Shown here piece after piece: positions 30,054-44,100 of a stretch of 64,000 nucleotides of DNA. Source of the DNA: Lotus japonicus. Taxonomy: Eukaryota > Streptophyta > Magnoliopsida > Fabales > Fabaceae. The stretch spans positions 74,576,566 through 74,640,565 of the forward strand of contig NC_080042.1 in the NCBI RefSeq assembly GCF_012489685.1, given 5' to 3'. How positions within the stretch are numbered: position 1 is the first letter of the stretch; each line of letters opens with the position of its first letter. The position numbers and the translations under genes are program-made. Below the pieces are notes generated by a model. That model saw only the letters and a program-made list of their open reading frames with translations, was not told the origin of the DNA and searched no databases.

Positions 30054-31935
30054 CCTGCATGATATGGATGATGCATCAAATATACAATGCAAAGATTAAG
30101 ATCAGCTAGTCAGGCTTAACAGTTTTCTTAGGATGGAAGCTTTTACCAAGCTTAATGGATTTGGAAATACACTGAGCTTCGGTTAAATATCATTATTTTT
30201 CCATAAAATTAACGATTGTGCTAATACATATAATCACTATACCAGTCCTTATAAAACAATCAGAAAGGATCCGATTTCATATAAGATATCTCAATGAATT
30301 TAGCAAGAGTGACATATCTAAATATGTAGGAAGTATACTAACTAACCATAAGAAAATCAATTTATAAAACAAATACTCATGAGTACATGAGTGTTAGGGA
30401 AACCAATAAACTATTTAGATTAGAAGAATGATATATAATGTCATTAACTTTTAGCAACCATGGTTATCTGAACCAAGACTAACTCCTGGCAAACTTCAAT
30501 TTACAACATCTTGGATATTCTATTCTTTTTAGTCCATCATCACAATGTCACATGCTATTTTCCTAAAAGCTATTTGATACATCACTCAAGATTCAAGACA
30601 TTAATTAGCAATTCCACACAGCAGTGTGAAGCAGACAGCCAGCTGGCCGGCCTTAAAAGACATGTTCCAAGTTAGTAAGTCATCATCTAGAACAGTGAAA
30701 GCTTGAGTGCCAAACCACAAATAAAATAAAGAAAAAAAATATATAACAGAGCTGATAAATGCACACAGAGGTTGTTTGAACAGAGAGTAAGCACCAGACA
30801 GGAAAGAAAGAGTATGGGGGAGATTGAAGGTGCCCAGGGCCACCAGTGACAAGTAATGGTTTCAATGGCTGAATAAACTGCCCACAATCAGTAGGCATGA
30901 GCTCCTGAGGGTGGACAAGATGAATACATACATGCATAGTACAAATGTGAATGATGGTCAGAAATGAATGAGGGGAATTGGTTCTTATGCCAAATATGTC
31001 TAACAAATGAGGAAAACAAAAATTTAGGATAGGAAAAGTCAGGAAATGGGGTTAGTGCAAATATCCATGAAACGAAGCAACTTTGGCTGCTAATTGCAGC
31101 TCAACGTAAAAGTGCTCCACGACTTGAGTTTGGTAGTGACATTCAGCTGCAATTGATAGATAATAACCCGGCTCAAAACATTTGTAAATTTGGTAACCTA
31201 TTTGCATTTTCTAGAATCCTTGAACAAAATGATGCAGAAAGTATCATAAAGTTATCAATTATCATCCAATTCATCAAAAAGGGGGGTAAAACTTATACAA
31301 GGGCTACCACCTAGTGCATTAACTTAATACATTCTAAGTAATCAATTATTCTGTCAATGGTTGTTTTGTTTACCACAATACAGGGCCATTGTACTCATAA
31401 TAACAATAAACTGATGCCAATATTGGTCATCAAACATGCTATTTATAAACCAGTAGTACTCATATGGTTAAAAAACTAGTCTAAATCTAATAAAATAGTA
31501 ATGCCAAATGCCAAAAACACAAATAACATGAATCAAATGTATACAACTTGTCTGAGACAATCTGATTCAGGTATTGATCATGTTGAAATTTCAGTTTTCC
31601 ACTTTCCACAACTCAACCTAAGAATGCTAATACAATAAAGAACTGCAAATGTTCACTCGCAAACTCGGAAAGCAAACAAGTTCCAATTTTTTTACAGAAA
31701 ACACTTGTGGGTAAGAACAAGTAGAGAAAAATGCATAAACTGAAAAACCCATCAACAAAATTAAACCTTTTGGGGAAAATCTTCAAGGAAATGGAAAAAC
31801 CAAGCGAGAGATGAATAATCGCAAACCTGGCACATGCAAAAGAAAAGCTCACAAGTAAGCGGAAGCAGAAACGTTCTGAATACAAAGAACCTTTTTTTTG
31901 TTATTTGTTTTTTTTTTTGGGCAATTTATTTATTA

Positions 31936-31939
31936 TTTC

Positions 31940-31971
<32 letters not shown>

Positions 31972-31975
31972 TTTT
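31936..31975. repeat. (ATT)n microsatellite
   Basis: About 40 bp of TTA/ATT repeats. Confidence 0.8.
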
Positions 31976-33634
31976 GGTCTGAAAGTTGTGTATTATAGTT
32001 GTTTATTATTATTTGGTAATGACCAATTTAATATTAGAATAATATGTTGGTCTCAGAATAGAAGCTGGGCCTAGTTCAAGCCCAATTCATGTCTTTATTA
32101 GTTTAGTGACAAAATATACTGTCATTATTAGTTTGTTTTGGATCTTTTAATTTTTAAGTGATGCATTTTTTTTTTTGATTTTTTAAGTGATACTTGTAAG
32201 TGTTGCTCATTCCACATTTCATCACTATTCTTCTATTATTAATAGGATCAAGAGCCCTCTTCAGCATCATTATGTTGTTTATCTTCGTCATTTGTTTCGT
32301 AAAGGTAATTCAAACACATAATATTTAGCTAAGTTTGATGCCTCTACTTCGTTTCGTTGAGGGTTTGGTACGATCCACTTGAGGGTCTTTCTCCGTTATT
32401 GTTGGTGCTGCAATTTTTTGTTTATTTCCCTTCTAGTACCAAAAAGAATTTTTTTTATTAATTATAAAAGCTATTAGAAAGTTATTTTATCTATAGCATT
32501 GGTACAAATATTTTTGACACCGTTTAAACCATTACAAAAGATCTAGTCCTCTTATATTTATTATATCATAAAGAAATACAAATAATTGAAATTATTATTT
32601 AATTATGGTCAAATTATTTTATTTTTCATATTATGACATTTTAGTGCCATTCACCGACATGATATTTTTCAACCTTGTTACAAAATCAATTTCAGACCTA
32701 CATTTGGACTCTGTAAAAGAAATTGTGAAGTAACAGAAACGATTAATTAGTGATCAGTTTGAAGTTTTGAACTTTGACTCTGGTTCAAATTGAATTAACA
32801 TTTCATTTTGATGTTTGGTTTTGCAATTGGGAGTCACGCGAATTGAAATATAAGTCTGTATTAAGTGGTCCAGTCGTGAATAACTTTAGAAAATTCCATT
32901 TAGACTCGGTGCAAGTTGACAACAAAAAAAGACTCATAAAGCATATTGGTTTAGCTTTTACAATGGATCAGAGTTTTGACTCTTGACAAATGTTATAATT
33001 TAATTTATTTATTGATTTAGGAGTCATTTGGAGTAATGGTGATTTTTTTTCAATGTATTTAACAAATTTAACAAATATGTGTTTTAAGTGAAATGACTTT
33101 CTAAACTCAATTATAAAATAAATTTAAACAAATTATTAAAACAAAACCTCCGCCTAAATATTTCTTAAATAATCTAGTCGGCTTTTCTTCATGGTCCTTA
33201 ATTTCGGGTCTGTGTGGCTTTGCCAATACTATTGCGAAAATACAATCAGACAACAAGCAGCTCAACTATACTGAATCAAAGGAAGAAGTCGTGGGAGAAA
33301 CGGATGAAAAGAATGGCAAAGAAAATTCATATAAAGTTAGTGATCGAATGCAAGATGAAAGAGTTAGTGAAGGCAAGATGAAAGAGAAAGTAAATGTAAA
33401 TGCATAAAAAATATTTTGTAAAACATCTTCTAGTATTCTTGACAAAGTTTAATTTTTTTCAATGGGGCATAAAAATGTTGTCTATCTCTAAATTATGGAA
33501 TTAGGCTAAATATAGGAAAAATGTTCAAGTTCAGGTCTCAAAATTCATACAAGTGAAGATTCTCCATCATGTTGGGCCAAACCTTCTTATAAAGAAGACT
33601 CATTTTGTCTCTTGGGTTACTAAGGATATTGACA

Positions 33635-33945
33635 CTTCCTCCATTCTAAAATAGTAAAATGGTTGTTGTTTAAGATTATGAACACAATTTATAACCTCAT
33701 TAAATTGATGTAGAACTTGACTAAAACGCTTTTATTTAAGCCGAGTTATATGAAGGAGAAAGAATGATAGTTTTTGATTAAGTAATTTGTGAAAATAGTG
33801 ACAAGTGAAAATAGAAGGTGGTAAGTAAGAAATATAACATTAAATGATGATATAAGATGAAAAGAAATGTGATAAATTGTCTGGAATTTCTAAAACAACA
33901 ACCATTTTGAAAATATGTTAATTATTAAAACAACAACCACTTTGA
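33635..33945. mobile_element. Decayed Stowaway-like MITE
   Basis: CTTCCTCCATTCTAAAATAG with AATGGTTGTTGTTTAAG near the left; TTAAAACAACAACCACTTTG near the right as an inverted match. AT-rich interior without an ORF. Ends are worn and no clean TA duplication was defined. Confidence 0.35.
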
Positions 33946-35025
33946 AATTAAAGAAATATTTTATTACAGGATTAATTGATTAAAGGTATCATGCTAACTA
34001 ATTAATTTGGAATTACCTTCATTTGATTTAATGAGGGGTTTATGAATGACTAATTGGGGATTACAATTTGGCCCATAACCTTTTGCATGCCTTACTTGGC
34101 CGTGGCCTTTTATAAAGGGTGGTGAGTGAAGTTCAAGTGTTCAACCCTCCTTTATACCGAGTTCGGAGGTTCTAAACTTAGGAGATATATAACCCTCCAA
34201 ATCTTAAGAATTTTGGTTAAAGGACTTGAAGTCTAACCCTTCAGTCAATTCGGGGTTTGAAGGTTCCAAATTTAGGAGATACTATAAAAGGAAAAGAAAA
34301 CAATTTGGAACCATAGAACGTGTCAATAAAACAAAAGCTTTTGTTAGGTATTTGAAATAGACATTAGTGCTTCAGCTTGTCATGAGTAGCACAACAAGGG
34401 CAGTTCGGAATTTCTACAGTAAAACTCATAAATCTTCCTGTCCTTTCTCAATAACAACAAAAAAAATCAACTTTATTAAGCAGTGGACAGGATGGCTCAT
34501 TGCTCAAGTATTCCTAACGTTGTAAGCATTGCAACTTGAAGACATCACTAAAGTGGGTCAAATTGTTCAACTTGGCTAGGATGCCCCATTCACCATAATA
34601 CCACCATATAGCCCTCAAATGGAGATTCATTCAAAAGTCTAAGATATGGGACAGGGAAAGACAAGTAGGCTCCTTTATAATATAGTCTCGGCTCGTGTCA
34701 CGTAATCATGTTAAGTAAAATATCGTGTCTATCTGTCTTTTCATAAATATTTAAATGAATCTAATCCATTTAGTTTATTATACAATGAAAAATATACACA
34801 TAATTTCAACATGAGAGAATTTAAACGTGAGAGTGAGATGTTGCGCACATCCCCTGTAAGCACTCAAAATCATGCAAAATGCCGCCCTATTAGACCTTAA
34901 TTGCTCGTCAACGTTAACGTCCCATGTCCTACCTCACATTTTAATATTATTATTCATCTTTTGATCCACTCCTTCAATCTCTCTTCCCACACCCTCCTCA
35001 TCTTGAAAAGTGAAAAACATCCTAA

Positions 35026-38000
35026 ATGAAACCAAAAACTCTCTTCTCCACGCTCCTCAACCCACCCTGTTCTTACCCTTTTTATTCATACATAATTTGC
35101 TTCTCTATCCTGTCCCCAACCACTTTCTCTTATGTGGATCCGAAGTTCCAAGCTTGTGAACCAAAGTCCTGTGGTAATGGCCAAAACATAAGCTACCCCT
35201 TCTACATCACAGAGAAGCAACAACCCTTTTGTGGGAATCCAGGTTTTGAGCTCACTTGTGGCAAGAATGGTTTCCCAAATTTCAACCTTATCAACATCCA
35301 ATATACCGTCCAAGAAATCTTCTACAACAACCAAACACTCCGACTGTCCAACCCTGCATTTTCAGAGTCAAACGCCTCAGCATGTGTTGCTCCAACCCAG
35401 AACCTCACAGTTGGGAAATACAGGTTTCAAATTGTTCCCAACCAAAGGGATATGTTGTTGTTCTACGGCTGCAACTCAACATCGTTACCTGGGTGGATGA
35501 AAAAGCAAGAGATTGTGTGTTCTGCAGAAAACAGAACGAGTTCCGTAGTTGCCTTCTATGAGAAGGGTCAGAACTTGAGCTTAGGGTGGGAGAAGTGCAG
35601 GGGTGGAGTGGTGAATGCAACGGTGGAAGATGTTGAGAAAGGAGGGGTAAAAGAGGCACTGAGAAAAGGGTTTGTGTTGAAATGGAATGCATCTAACTGC
35701 AGCGAGTGCAAGAACAGTGGAGGAAGGTGCGGGTTCGATTTGGATCCTCAAACATACGCTTTCAGGTGCTACTGTCCTGATAGAGTTCACGCTGTAAAAT
35801 GTGGTAATTCAAGTTAGACTCATCTTTCATTTTCTCAGTTTTTCAAAGTTTTCGTCATATACGGTGACTAGATAAATAGTATATTAGTAGGTTGATTTGA
35901 TACAGCATGCTATTGAAAATAGTTGGTGGACTGGGCGGGACATAAAGAAGATTATGTCCCGCCCAAAATGAACAATAAACCATTGACGATAGCCAAGGCG
36001 GGAAAGGCAACATGACGAGCTTCATTGCCCTCCCTTAGGTGATGGACCCACAAGCCAGCTGGAAGATTCCTTTGGATTTGTCTTATGTGTACGGGGATTT
36101 GGGCCCTGATTGTCAGGCCCAAATATAGGAAAGATCCATATCATGACCACCCCCTCTATAAAAGGGGAGGTCATCCACTTGTACGGGACCAACTTTTTCA
36201 GCATTAATGAGAATATTCCTTTTATGGTAGTTTTGCTATTTTAGTGCTCTGCTAGGGTTTACCTTTTGTCTTTCTCTTACATAAGCTTGCCCTAGTACAG
36301 AACAGTTGGTAATTTATAATTATAATAGTCAAAGAGCGCTAAAAAATATGTTTAAACAAAACGTTAACCGGATATTTACATCTCATCTTATGTCGGTTTA
36401 GGCCACATCTACGTGTGGCCAAAGTTCTCTCGAGGTTTGTCGTTCATGGTAGTCCTACTCGGCTCGAACATAATTGTCTCAGTGGAGAGAATATATGTAG
36501 TTTAAAAGAAAAATTCTATGAATGGAACTTTTTTGGCTGTTACTGTGTTTTATTTTTCCACATAATCTATTATAATATATAAAGACCAAAGCTCAAGGAT
36601 ATTTCAGCTTTTAAAAAAAAATCCGCCATAAAAACATTTTTTAGCATTTCCACTTTTTCTTCATTTATAATAGTTATCAGTTCTTTGTGTTCCATTTCTA
36701 TCTATTTTCTTTTATTTGAGATGTGTAAGTGTGTTGTGTAAATATATTTTATTAGAGAAGTTTGCTACTTCTGCAATTAAGTTGTTAAATTATTCTCTGT
36801 TAGGCTCTTAAAATGCAGGTATCCTCACCTATCAGAAAACAGATTTGCTATCTATATAAGGAAAAAGATGTTAGAGTAGTTAGGGCGTAAATCTTGACAA
36901 TTGTGTACATATCATATGCTTCATTATATTTTCACCTTCATATATTGATTGGAGTATATTAAAATCTGGAAAGTACTAAAGTTTTTCGTCCTAACAATAG
37001 ATTTAAAAAGTGTTAACGTCCTTTACATTAAAAAACAGAGAAAAGTATTCCTGACTAGAAGTTGAAGATAAAATTTCAATGAACTCCATCCAAGGTAAGA
37101 CTATTTTCCATCATGGTGTTAGTCTAAGATGCTAAAAATTGAAGGGAGGAGCATTTTCTAAATTTCTGACTATACACTATACAGTGCCAATTGAATTTGA
37201 CTTTGGAGAACATGTAGAACAAGTTGTACATAAGTGTTTCTTATTTCTTAAATAACATCATATCATAGACGCGTTTTCTCCTAAGCCCCTTGATTAGTAT
37301 GGAGTCAGTGCTTGAATTCTAACAGCCTAAAACAACGACCTTGACCTTCCCCTTAACATCTTTTTATTCCTTATTTGATTATTCTAAGACGATGATACAT
37401 TTTAAAGGATACATTCTAGAGTTATGGCTGTAGGGGGTTCTGTGTACGATTTAACAAACCTGAAATCTCCAACAAAAGATTGAGATCGTCAACTGCAGCG
37501 TTGATACATTTAAGAGAATAGTGTCAAAAAGTCATACTCTTTAGGCTGCTAAGGCAATAGGCAAAACTCAGATTTAAATTGGACTCACTTGAACCCAGAT
37601 TTGTCCTTGCATGGTTTCCAACCCCACCTGGCACCTCTAGTCTTCCATAAAATTCATTTCAACAAGTCTTCCACTCACTTTCAAAGTCAAATTGTGTATC
37701 AAGAAATTCAAGTTGATTTCATATTGTGAAGGAGATGAACATAACAACTAAGACAAATTGATTTAGAAAATGAAAATGCTATTTGATTTCATTAGCTTTT
37801 CTCATGAAGTGGGGCTAGTCACAATGACTCCAGTTTATGGATTTTTCTTACTTCTGAGATGATGGGGGGAGAATGGCAGCGGTGATGTGGGAGTCAGCAA
37901 GGTATTGGACGACGTAGCAGCAATGAAGGCCGTACAAGCACTCTTTGAGAGCTTAACTGAAGTAAAGCTGTGAAGAATAATTCTTGTTTTTTAACTAATG

Positions 38001-39925
38001 TGCCAATTCTAAGTTACTCTTCTTTTGTTTTTAGTATCTTAAGTAATTGCTTCTTGGCTGATTTTCTTATGGATCTTGAACGACAACATCTATGTTTTTA
38101 CTTATAGGCTGTTAGATGCTTAGCACTAGAACATCATATTTTTCCCTGTATATTTTTATAATTATAATGACATTTTTAGTTTTTAAACTTCAATCTGAAT
38201 TGGTTTTTTGTTCAAACTCCTGCTGCAGGGGCAAACAGGTTGAACAAGACAGAGAAGCTAGGCATAGGTAATATACACCTTATGCATAATATTTATTTTC
38301 AGCGTATGCCACTTCACCTTTATCTTCAACAAGTTACTTCATCATCTTGAACAATCTAAAGCATCTTATGAACTTCAATATAAAAACCCTCATTTCCAAT
38401 TCTTTCTTTTGGAATGATGAAAATTGAAAAGGTTTTGATTTATGCATATAATTCTACCAAATACCAATGCCATATGTCTATATGGACAGTGATCAGAATC
38501 ATGTACTTCAATAGGAAAAGTACAAAAGAAAGTATAACATCATCCAAATCATTGAGCTAATATAATCTTCTGATAATATTTTTATATGACCCCTTTACAC
38601 AGGTTTAGGTGTTGGACTCATATGCATCTTGATAATTGGCTTGCTCCTTCTATTTTACAAGCGAAAACATGGTTCCTCAGGAGGTCAATTTCAAAGACAA
38701 AATACTTCCTCTAACTCCCCCAATCCGGAGGCAGAAAATGTCATGGTCTACTTTGGAGTTCCCGTCTTCTCCTACAAGGAGCTTGAAGAAGCAACAAAGC
38801 ATTTCGATCCTTATAGTCAAGTTGGAGATGGAGGCTTCGGGACTGTCTACTATGGTAAACACCAATACTACCCTATAAATTGAAACTCTCAATTAGTGTT
38901 CTATCTTGTTGTACTTATGCTTAGATCTTTATAACAAAGGGAAACTTCAAGATGGACGGGATGTTGCTGTCAAGCGTTTGTACGAGCATAACTACAGACG
39001 AGAAGAACAGTTCTTGAATGAAGTTAAGATCCTCACCCGTTTGCGCCATAAAAATCTCGTGTCACTCTATGGCTGCACTTCACGCCAGAGCCGTGAACTG
39101 TTGCTTGTGTATGAATATATTCCAAATGGCACTATTGCTTGTCACCTCCATGGTGAATTGGCAAAGCCTGGCTCACTACCATGGCCCATACGACTTAAAA
39201 TTGCCATTGAGACTGCTAGTGCACTGGCGTATCTTCATTCTTCTGACATTATTCACCGTGATGTGAAAACTAACAACATCCTCCTTGACAACAATTTTTG
39301 TGTTAAAGTTGGAGACTTTGGCCTTTCAAGACTATTCCCCACTGATGTAACCCATGTCTCCACAGCTCCACAAGGGACCCCGGGTTATGTTGACCCGGAG
39401 TATTACCAGTGCTACCAGCTTACTAGTAAGAGTGATGTATTTAGTTTTGGAGTTGTACTCATTGAGCTAATATCATCTAAGCCAGCAGTTGATATGAACA
39501 GGGATAAGGATGAAATCAACCTGTCAAGTCTAGCCATAAAGAAGATTCAAGAAAATGCACTGAGTGAGCTGGTTGATCCTTCTCTTGGCTTTGGTTCAGA
39601 CAATGAGGTTACTAGGATGATAGTTTCGGTGGCAGAATTGGCTTTTCAATGTTTGCAGAAGGACAAGGAATTGAGACCTTCAATGGAGGAAGCCTTTGAG
39701 GTGCTGAGGACAATTGAAAGTGGGAAGGATAAGCCAGAACCAGAGCATCTAGAAGAAGATGTTCATAGTTCTGGGGCTTCATGCAGTAATGTACATCCAC
39801 CATCGCCAACCTTGCCCGAATGTGATGAAGTTGGATTAGTGAAGAACATGAAGCCACCTTATTCACCAATATCAGTTACTGATAGCTGGGACAGTAAATC
39901 TACTACACCTAATGTCAGTAGTTAA
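35026..39925 (+). CDS. LRK10-like receptor kinase with GUB_WAK ectodomain, gene A
   Basis: Four exons: 35026-35803, 38229-38267, 38603-38854, 38940-39925; all introns GT-AG and in phase; 684 aa. Signal peptide about 1-35. GUB_WAK cysteine domain about 44-110 (CEPKSCGNGQNISYPF). WAK_assoc Cys block to about 255 (CSECKNSGGRCGF). Transmembrane segment about 274-291, coded by exon 3. Kinase about 345-615 with P-loop GDGGFG (347-352), VAVK Lys368, HRD 462-464 (an RD kinase), DFG 482-484 and [10 protein letters not shown]. Complete and probably active. The family (LRK10L-1.1/1.2, near WAKs) acts at the plasma membrane in stress and pathogen responses. Intron 1 is 2.4 kb and contains a TATA-bearing repeat, a possible alternative start for a form lacking the ectodomain (inference). 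Confidence 0.92.
35804..38228 (+). other. Large first intron of gene A with repeat-like, promoter-like content
   Basis: 2.4-kb intron. Around 35910-36300 there is a GC-richer insert with the inverted pair GGGCGGGACATAA / TTATGTCCCGCCC, a TATAAAAG at 36157-36164, and a CT-rich tract that then ends AGGGTTTACC. This looks like an LTR or promoter fragment, but I could not define LTR ends or a target duplication. The remainder is AT-rich. Confidence 0.4.
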
Positions 39926-40662
39926 TGACTTGGCCTATTGTCATTTGTTGTTGATAAGCATTCTTGCCTTATCAGCTTTAGGCTCATCCACTTTTATAGT
40001 AATTTATAGGATGCTTTTTTTATAGGCATAGGAAGCTTATATTATGCGGGCATATAATAATCATGTCAAGAGTTGAGAGAATAAAACTTTGAATATTCAG
40101 AAGACAAGGAAAAGAAAAAAGTTCTTGGGATTAGGGAGCTAAATCTAGTCTTTATTGTGGAGCATAAGTTAATACAAAGATGAAGACAAGTAACCAGAAT
40201 GGAGAGAAGGCTTGGAGACTTGAAAACATCTAGGTCATACTATTCTTGATCATGAAAAAGGATTCTGTTTGTAAGCTAAACATTCCTTGTTTAAGGGACT
40301 CAGTTGAGTGGGGAAATTTAAAGTTGAAGTCTGATTTAAGAGAGCATTCAACAAAGGGACTTGTAAAAATTAAACTTACAAATTTAATAATCCGCGGAGT
40401 TCAAAAGGTTTCCCAATACCTCAATTCATTTAAGCATGGGGCATACCGATTTCCTCATTGTTTTAAAACAGGAAGTGTAAGCATCATATCACTTCATTAT
40501 CTGTTTCAACACCATGAGGATCAGTCCACAACATATCAATGAGTTTGGAACAATTAAATTTAAAAAGGCATCTGAATCTTAGTTCTTTCTTTTGCTGACA
40601 TTACTCTCAACTTGCAAGGTGGTTGGAAATGTCTATAAGGGGTTCTAAATTATAGTCAGTCG

Positions 40663-40899
40663 TGGGTTGGCACAACTGGCTTCAGGTTCCGGGTTTAGCT
40701 CTCACCTCCCAAAGGTCGAGGGTTCGAATCCCTCTGGGGTCAGTAAAATCTCAATTGGTGGGCAACCCTCCTCGGGGAGATCCCTCGGCGCTCCTTCTAG
40801 GAGTGGGTCTCTACTGGCCTCCCCAGCATGCCACTGACGCCCTACCCGGTAGTCTGGAGGTGCTTTCTCTCCGTTCTACCATTTTTGTAACAAAAAAAA
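40663..40899 (+). mobile_element. tRNA-derived SINE with target duplication
   Basis: 237 bp bounded by ATTATAGTCAGTCG at 40649-40662 and 40900-40913 (14 bp, 16 if the flanking A's are counted). The 5' part has an A-box-like TTGGCACAACTGGC and a perfect B box GGTTCGAATCC about 60 nt later, a Pol III internal promoter. The body is GC-rich and has a short inverted pair (CTCCTTCTAGGAG). It ends in a run of A. All features of a SINE; non-coding. Confidence 0.85.
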
Positions 40900-41129
40900 A
40901 TTATAGTCAGTCGGGCTGTTGTGTTTGGGTCTAAGTTTGATTTTATCTGTTTGCTTTTGTTATTTGCTTTGGTATTGAGTTGCTTTTGTTATTTGATTGG
41001 GCCTAAGTCATTTACATAGTAGGGTTGGTTTATTATAAATTGGATTACTATCGTTAGGTTAGAGTATGATTTAAATATTAGAGTTTGTAAACGATTTTTC
41101 CCTTGAAAGGGTTTCACCGCTAAAAAGAA

Positions 41130-44100
41130 GGTTTTCTTTCTTGTTTAGGATTGTTTTCGTCTATCCTCTCTCTTCATCTTTTCTCGTGTTTGTTTTCTAG
41201 CTTTATATATTTAAAAAAATACCAAAAATATTCCTATTGCTCCCCCTTTTGCCTTTTGTTTTCAATTGGTTTTTCCAAATCCTAACAAAATGATGCAATT
41301 ACTTATGAAATTTATAATGAGTCCAAGTTCACTTCACTTTCGAATGAAGGTCGCAAAGAAGATGTTGTCAATATGTTATACACCTCTAGTATTAAGCTTT
41401 TTGAAAGCATAGTCTCTATGCTAGATGCTTTGATGTAAATGAATGTGAATGATGTTAAGAATGCAAATTTTGGCAAAGGCTTCCGAACAACTAGGCACTA
41501 AATTATCACTCAACTTTGTGAACGAAGATGGCCACTGCACGAGGAGAGGTGAGCCCTCAATACAGGTGGATCTATGGGTCCTCACCATGTTGACCTAGTT
41601 GCCTCCTCCAATGCAACCGCATGGACACTTGGGCACTTGCTAGTTAATTTGTTCATTCACCCGATTTGCTGCCTACAGTGGGATCCTAGAGGAGATGATT
41701 CTGTCTACTATGTAACTTGCAAAATTTTATTAGCTTCCAACCTTCTTGTTTAAATCCATTAGGAGTTTTCATGTATAATCTCTCTTCATCTTTTCCCTTA
41801 TTTATTTTCCAGCTTTATATATTCAAAAAAATAATATAAAAAATATTCTTATTGCTCTCCCTATTGCCTTGTTGGTAGTTATAGCATCTTTAACCATGAT
41901 ATTCACTAAAGTATTTACATTTTACATTTTACAACTCTCAATAATGCCACATCATCTACATCATTTTATTAATGTTTACTTCAACCCAACAACTCTTAAA
42001 AGTTTATATAAAAAAATTATTTTATTAATTGCAAGTTTTATTTAAACATTTTACATTAAACAATAATAAATGCAAACACACTTTTCATGACTAAGTTGAG
42101 CATCTACTCTCACATACCTTCACTAGCCATGTTGGAATTAAAAATATGCTCTAATGACAATAGATATTGGTGGGAATATGTATTTAACATTATATACTTC
42201 CATTGGAGATGCTATTAGGTTTTTCCAAATCCTAACAATGTCCCACCAGACCTTTCTTTCCAAGCCAATTTTCAAGAAATAAATAAATCTTTCCAAGTAG
42301 TTTCTCTATACACTAAAGAGTAAAGACAGTCGTAATTTGAGGAAGGAGATAATAGAGCTTATTCTGGCAAATTAATTGAGAGGTTGTGACAAACAATTGA
42401 AGATATATGCAACGTGGTATCTAATTGGTTTCCCTGCACCCTAGTCCCTATTGTTTTCCATTCATCAACGCAATGACTAGTTATCATTGTGGTTGACCCA
42501 TAATTGGTTATTACCATGAGGATAAATATCGTTCAGCAAGTCCAGTTCGGAAACAAGAAATACACGAAAAAAAATAATATTTGAGTTTAAAAACTTTAAG
42601 AAATTAGCTTGAAGTCGATGGTAAATGTTAGAGACAATTTTGGTGTTTAGTAAAGGACCAATCACATGATTCACATCCCTCTTGGCACAAAATTCTACCC
42701 AGTGTGAATTTTCCATTACGTAAACTTCAAGCTCCATGAAACGGACAATTTCAAAAGTCAAGCCTTCATTGTCAGGCAAGAGAGCCAACTCGGGAAGGCT
42801 AAGTATGTAAAGATGCATATTTTCGGCCTTTGGAAGATGAATTAACAGAATTTCCAACAGCCCTCTTTCCAGCCAATTTCTCAAGTCTTCCTTAGTCAAT
42901 TGTCCAAGTCAACTAGCGTAGTAGACACACATAATACAGTAGTAACTAACACTCCTATATTATGAACAGCAGAGGGGATGAAGTAGACAAAATTCACCAG
43001 AGAAATTTAATGGTATTATATTCTTCTTCTTCTTATTGAATAAGGGATTTGGCTCCTTAATTGTGAAATATTTTTGGATGGCTGCGCACTGTGTGTTCAG
43101 TTTCCTGTTTCAACTCTGTTATTTTCTGCTTCTTCTCTCGGCTGCAGTTCAAGGGTATGACTATGAGGAATGTCAACCTAGTCTCTGTGGGTATCTGGGG
43201 GAAATCTCCTTCCCCTTCACCACCACTTCGAAACGAGAATGTAGCGTACACATAAGTGGTTGTGAGAACAGCACTGCAGTAAAAAAACTTCATCTGAAAA
43301 GCCATCGCTATGAGATTGATGGCATCTATCCGCATGACAAGGACTATTCAATTTTGATCCACAACGTTGCTGCAGCTGAAATTGCTCCATGGTTTGCTCA
43401 GGATACACCTTTTCATATCCTGAATACTAATAGAATTAACTTCACCATATGCAGTCATAGCTCTACTCCTGGTCCAGAAACTGAGCACATGTCAAAATGG
43501 CCCTGTCCTTCATACGACATCTACTATAATTCAGCATATCAGGATCACAAGTCCCTAACCTTTTTTCCATTTGTGTGCTCACCACAAGTACCCTATTCTG
43601 CTAAATCATGTGAGCCCTCAATCTCACTTCTCATGATTGAAGTAGAATTGAAGCCATGTGCTGCTGGTAATCCTCAATGTGGAAAAAAACCCAATAGCGT
43701 AGCTCCTGTCTCAACTCCCCCTGATGCTGGAACAAATAGCAAAGAATGGCGTCTAAAGGCTGCTGTAATAGGTACTGTCCTTCATTACCGTAATAATCTG
43801 CGCTCACATGTTGAATATCTATTTCCAGCTGTTACTTAACTATTCAATCACCCTAAACAAACATGGATGTTACAGTGTATGGATTGGTCAGTAGGCTAAA
43901 GCTTTCCCTCTTACAGGTTTATCTATTGGATTGTTGGCAACCATGATCACAATTGCCTCGTTTGCTATTGTTTTTCTGTACAAACGTACTAACAAATCTT
44001 CAGGCTTCCAAAACCAACCAAGAAGCACTAATTCTGGTCCCTACAGAGGTATATCAAACCCAGAAAGTAGAGCTGTCTACTTTGGGATCCATGTGTTCTC

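Larger units (their letters stand above)
30093..35025. other. Intergenic region between the F-box gene and the receptor-kinase cluster
   Basis: About 5 kb. The stretch nearest the F-box gene (to about 31890) is less AT-rich and may hold its promoter and 5' UTR. An (ATT)n run lies at 31936-31975. The rest is AT-rich with only short frames that I do not support as genes. A MITE-like element is noted separately at 33635-33945. The 34080-34300 stretch repeats words such as TTCGGAGGTTC and GGGGTTTGAAGGTTC. Confidence 0.45.

Noticed and set aside
30054..30092. Longer N-terminus of the F-box protein
   Set aside because: The frame upstream begins only with TTG; first ATG is 30053.
30600..31006. Overlapping hydrophobic minus-strand frames upstream of the F-box gene
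   Set aside because: Three frames overlap with no consistent start; more likely promoter or 5' UTR DNA.
43036..43077. An upstream start for gene B
   Set aside because: The first codon there is TTG; the ATG at 43078 directly precedes a clean signal peptide.
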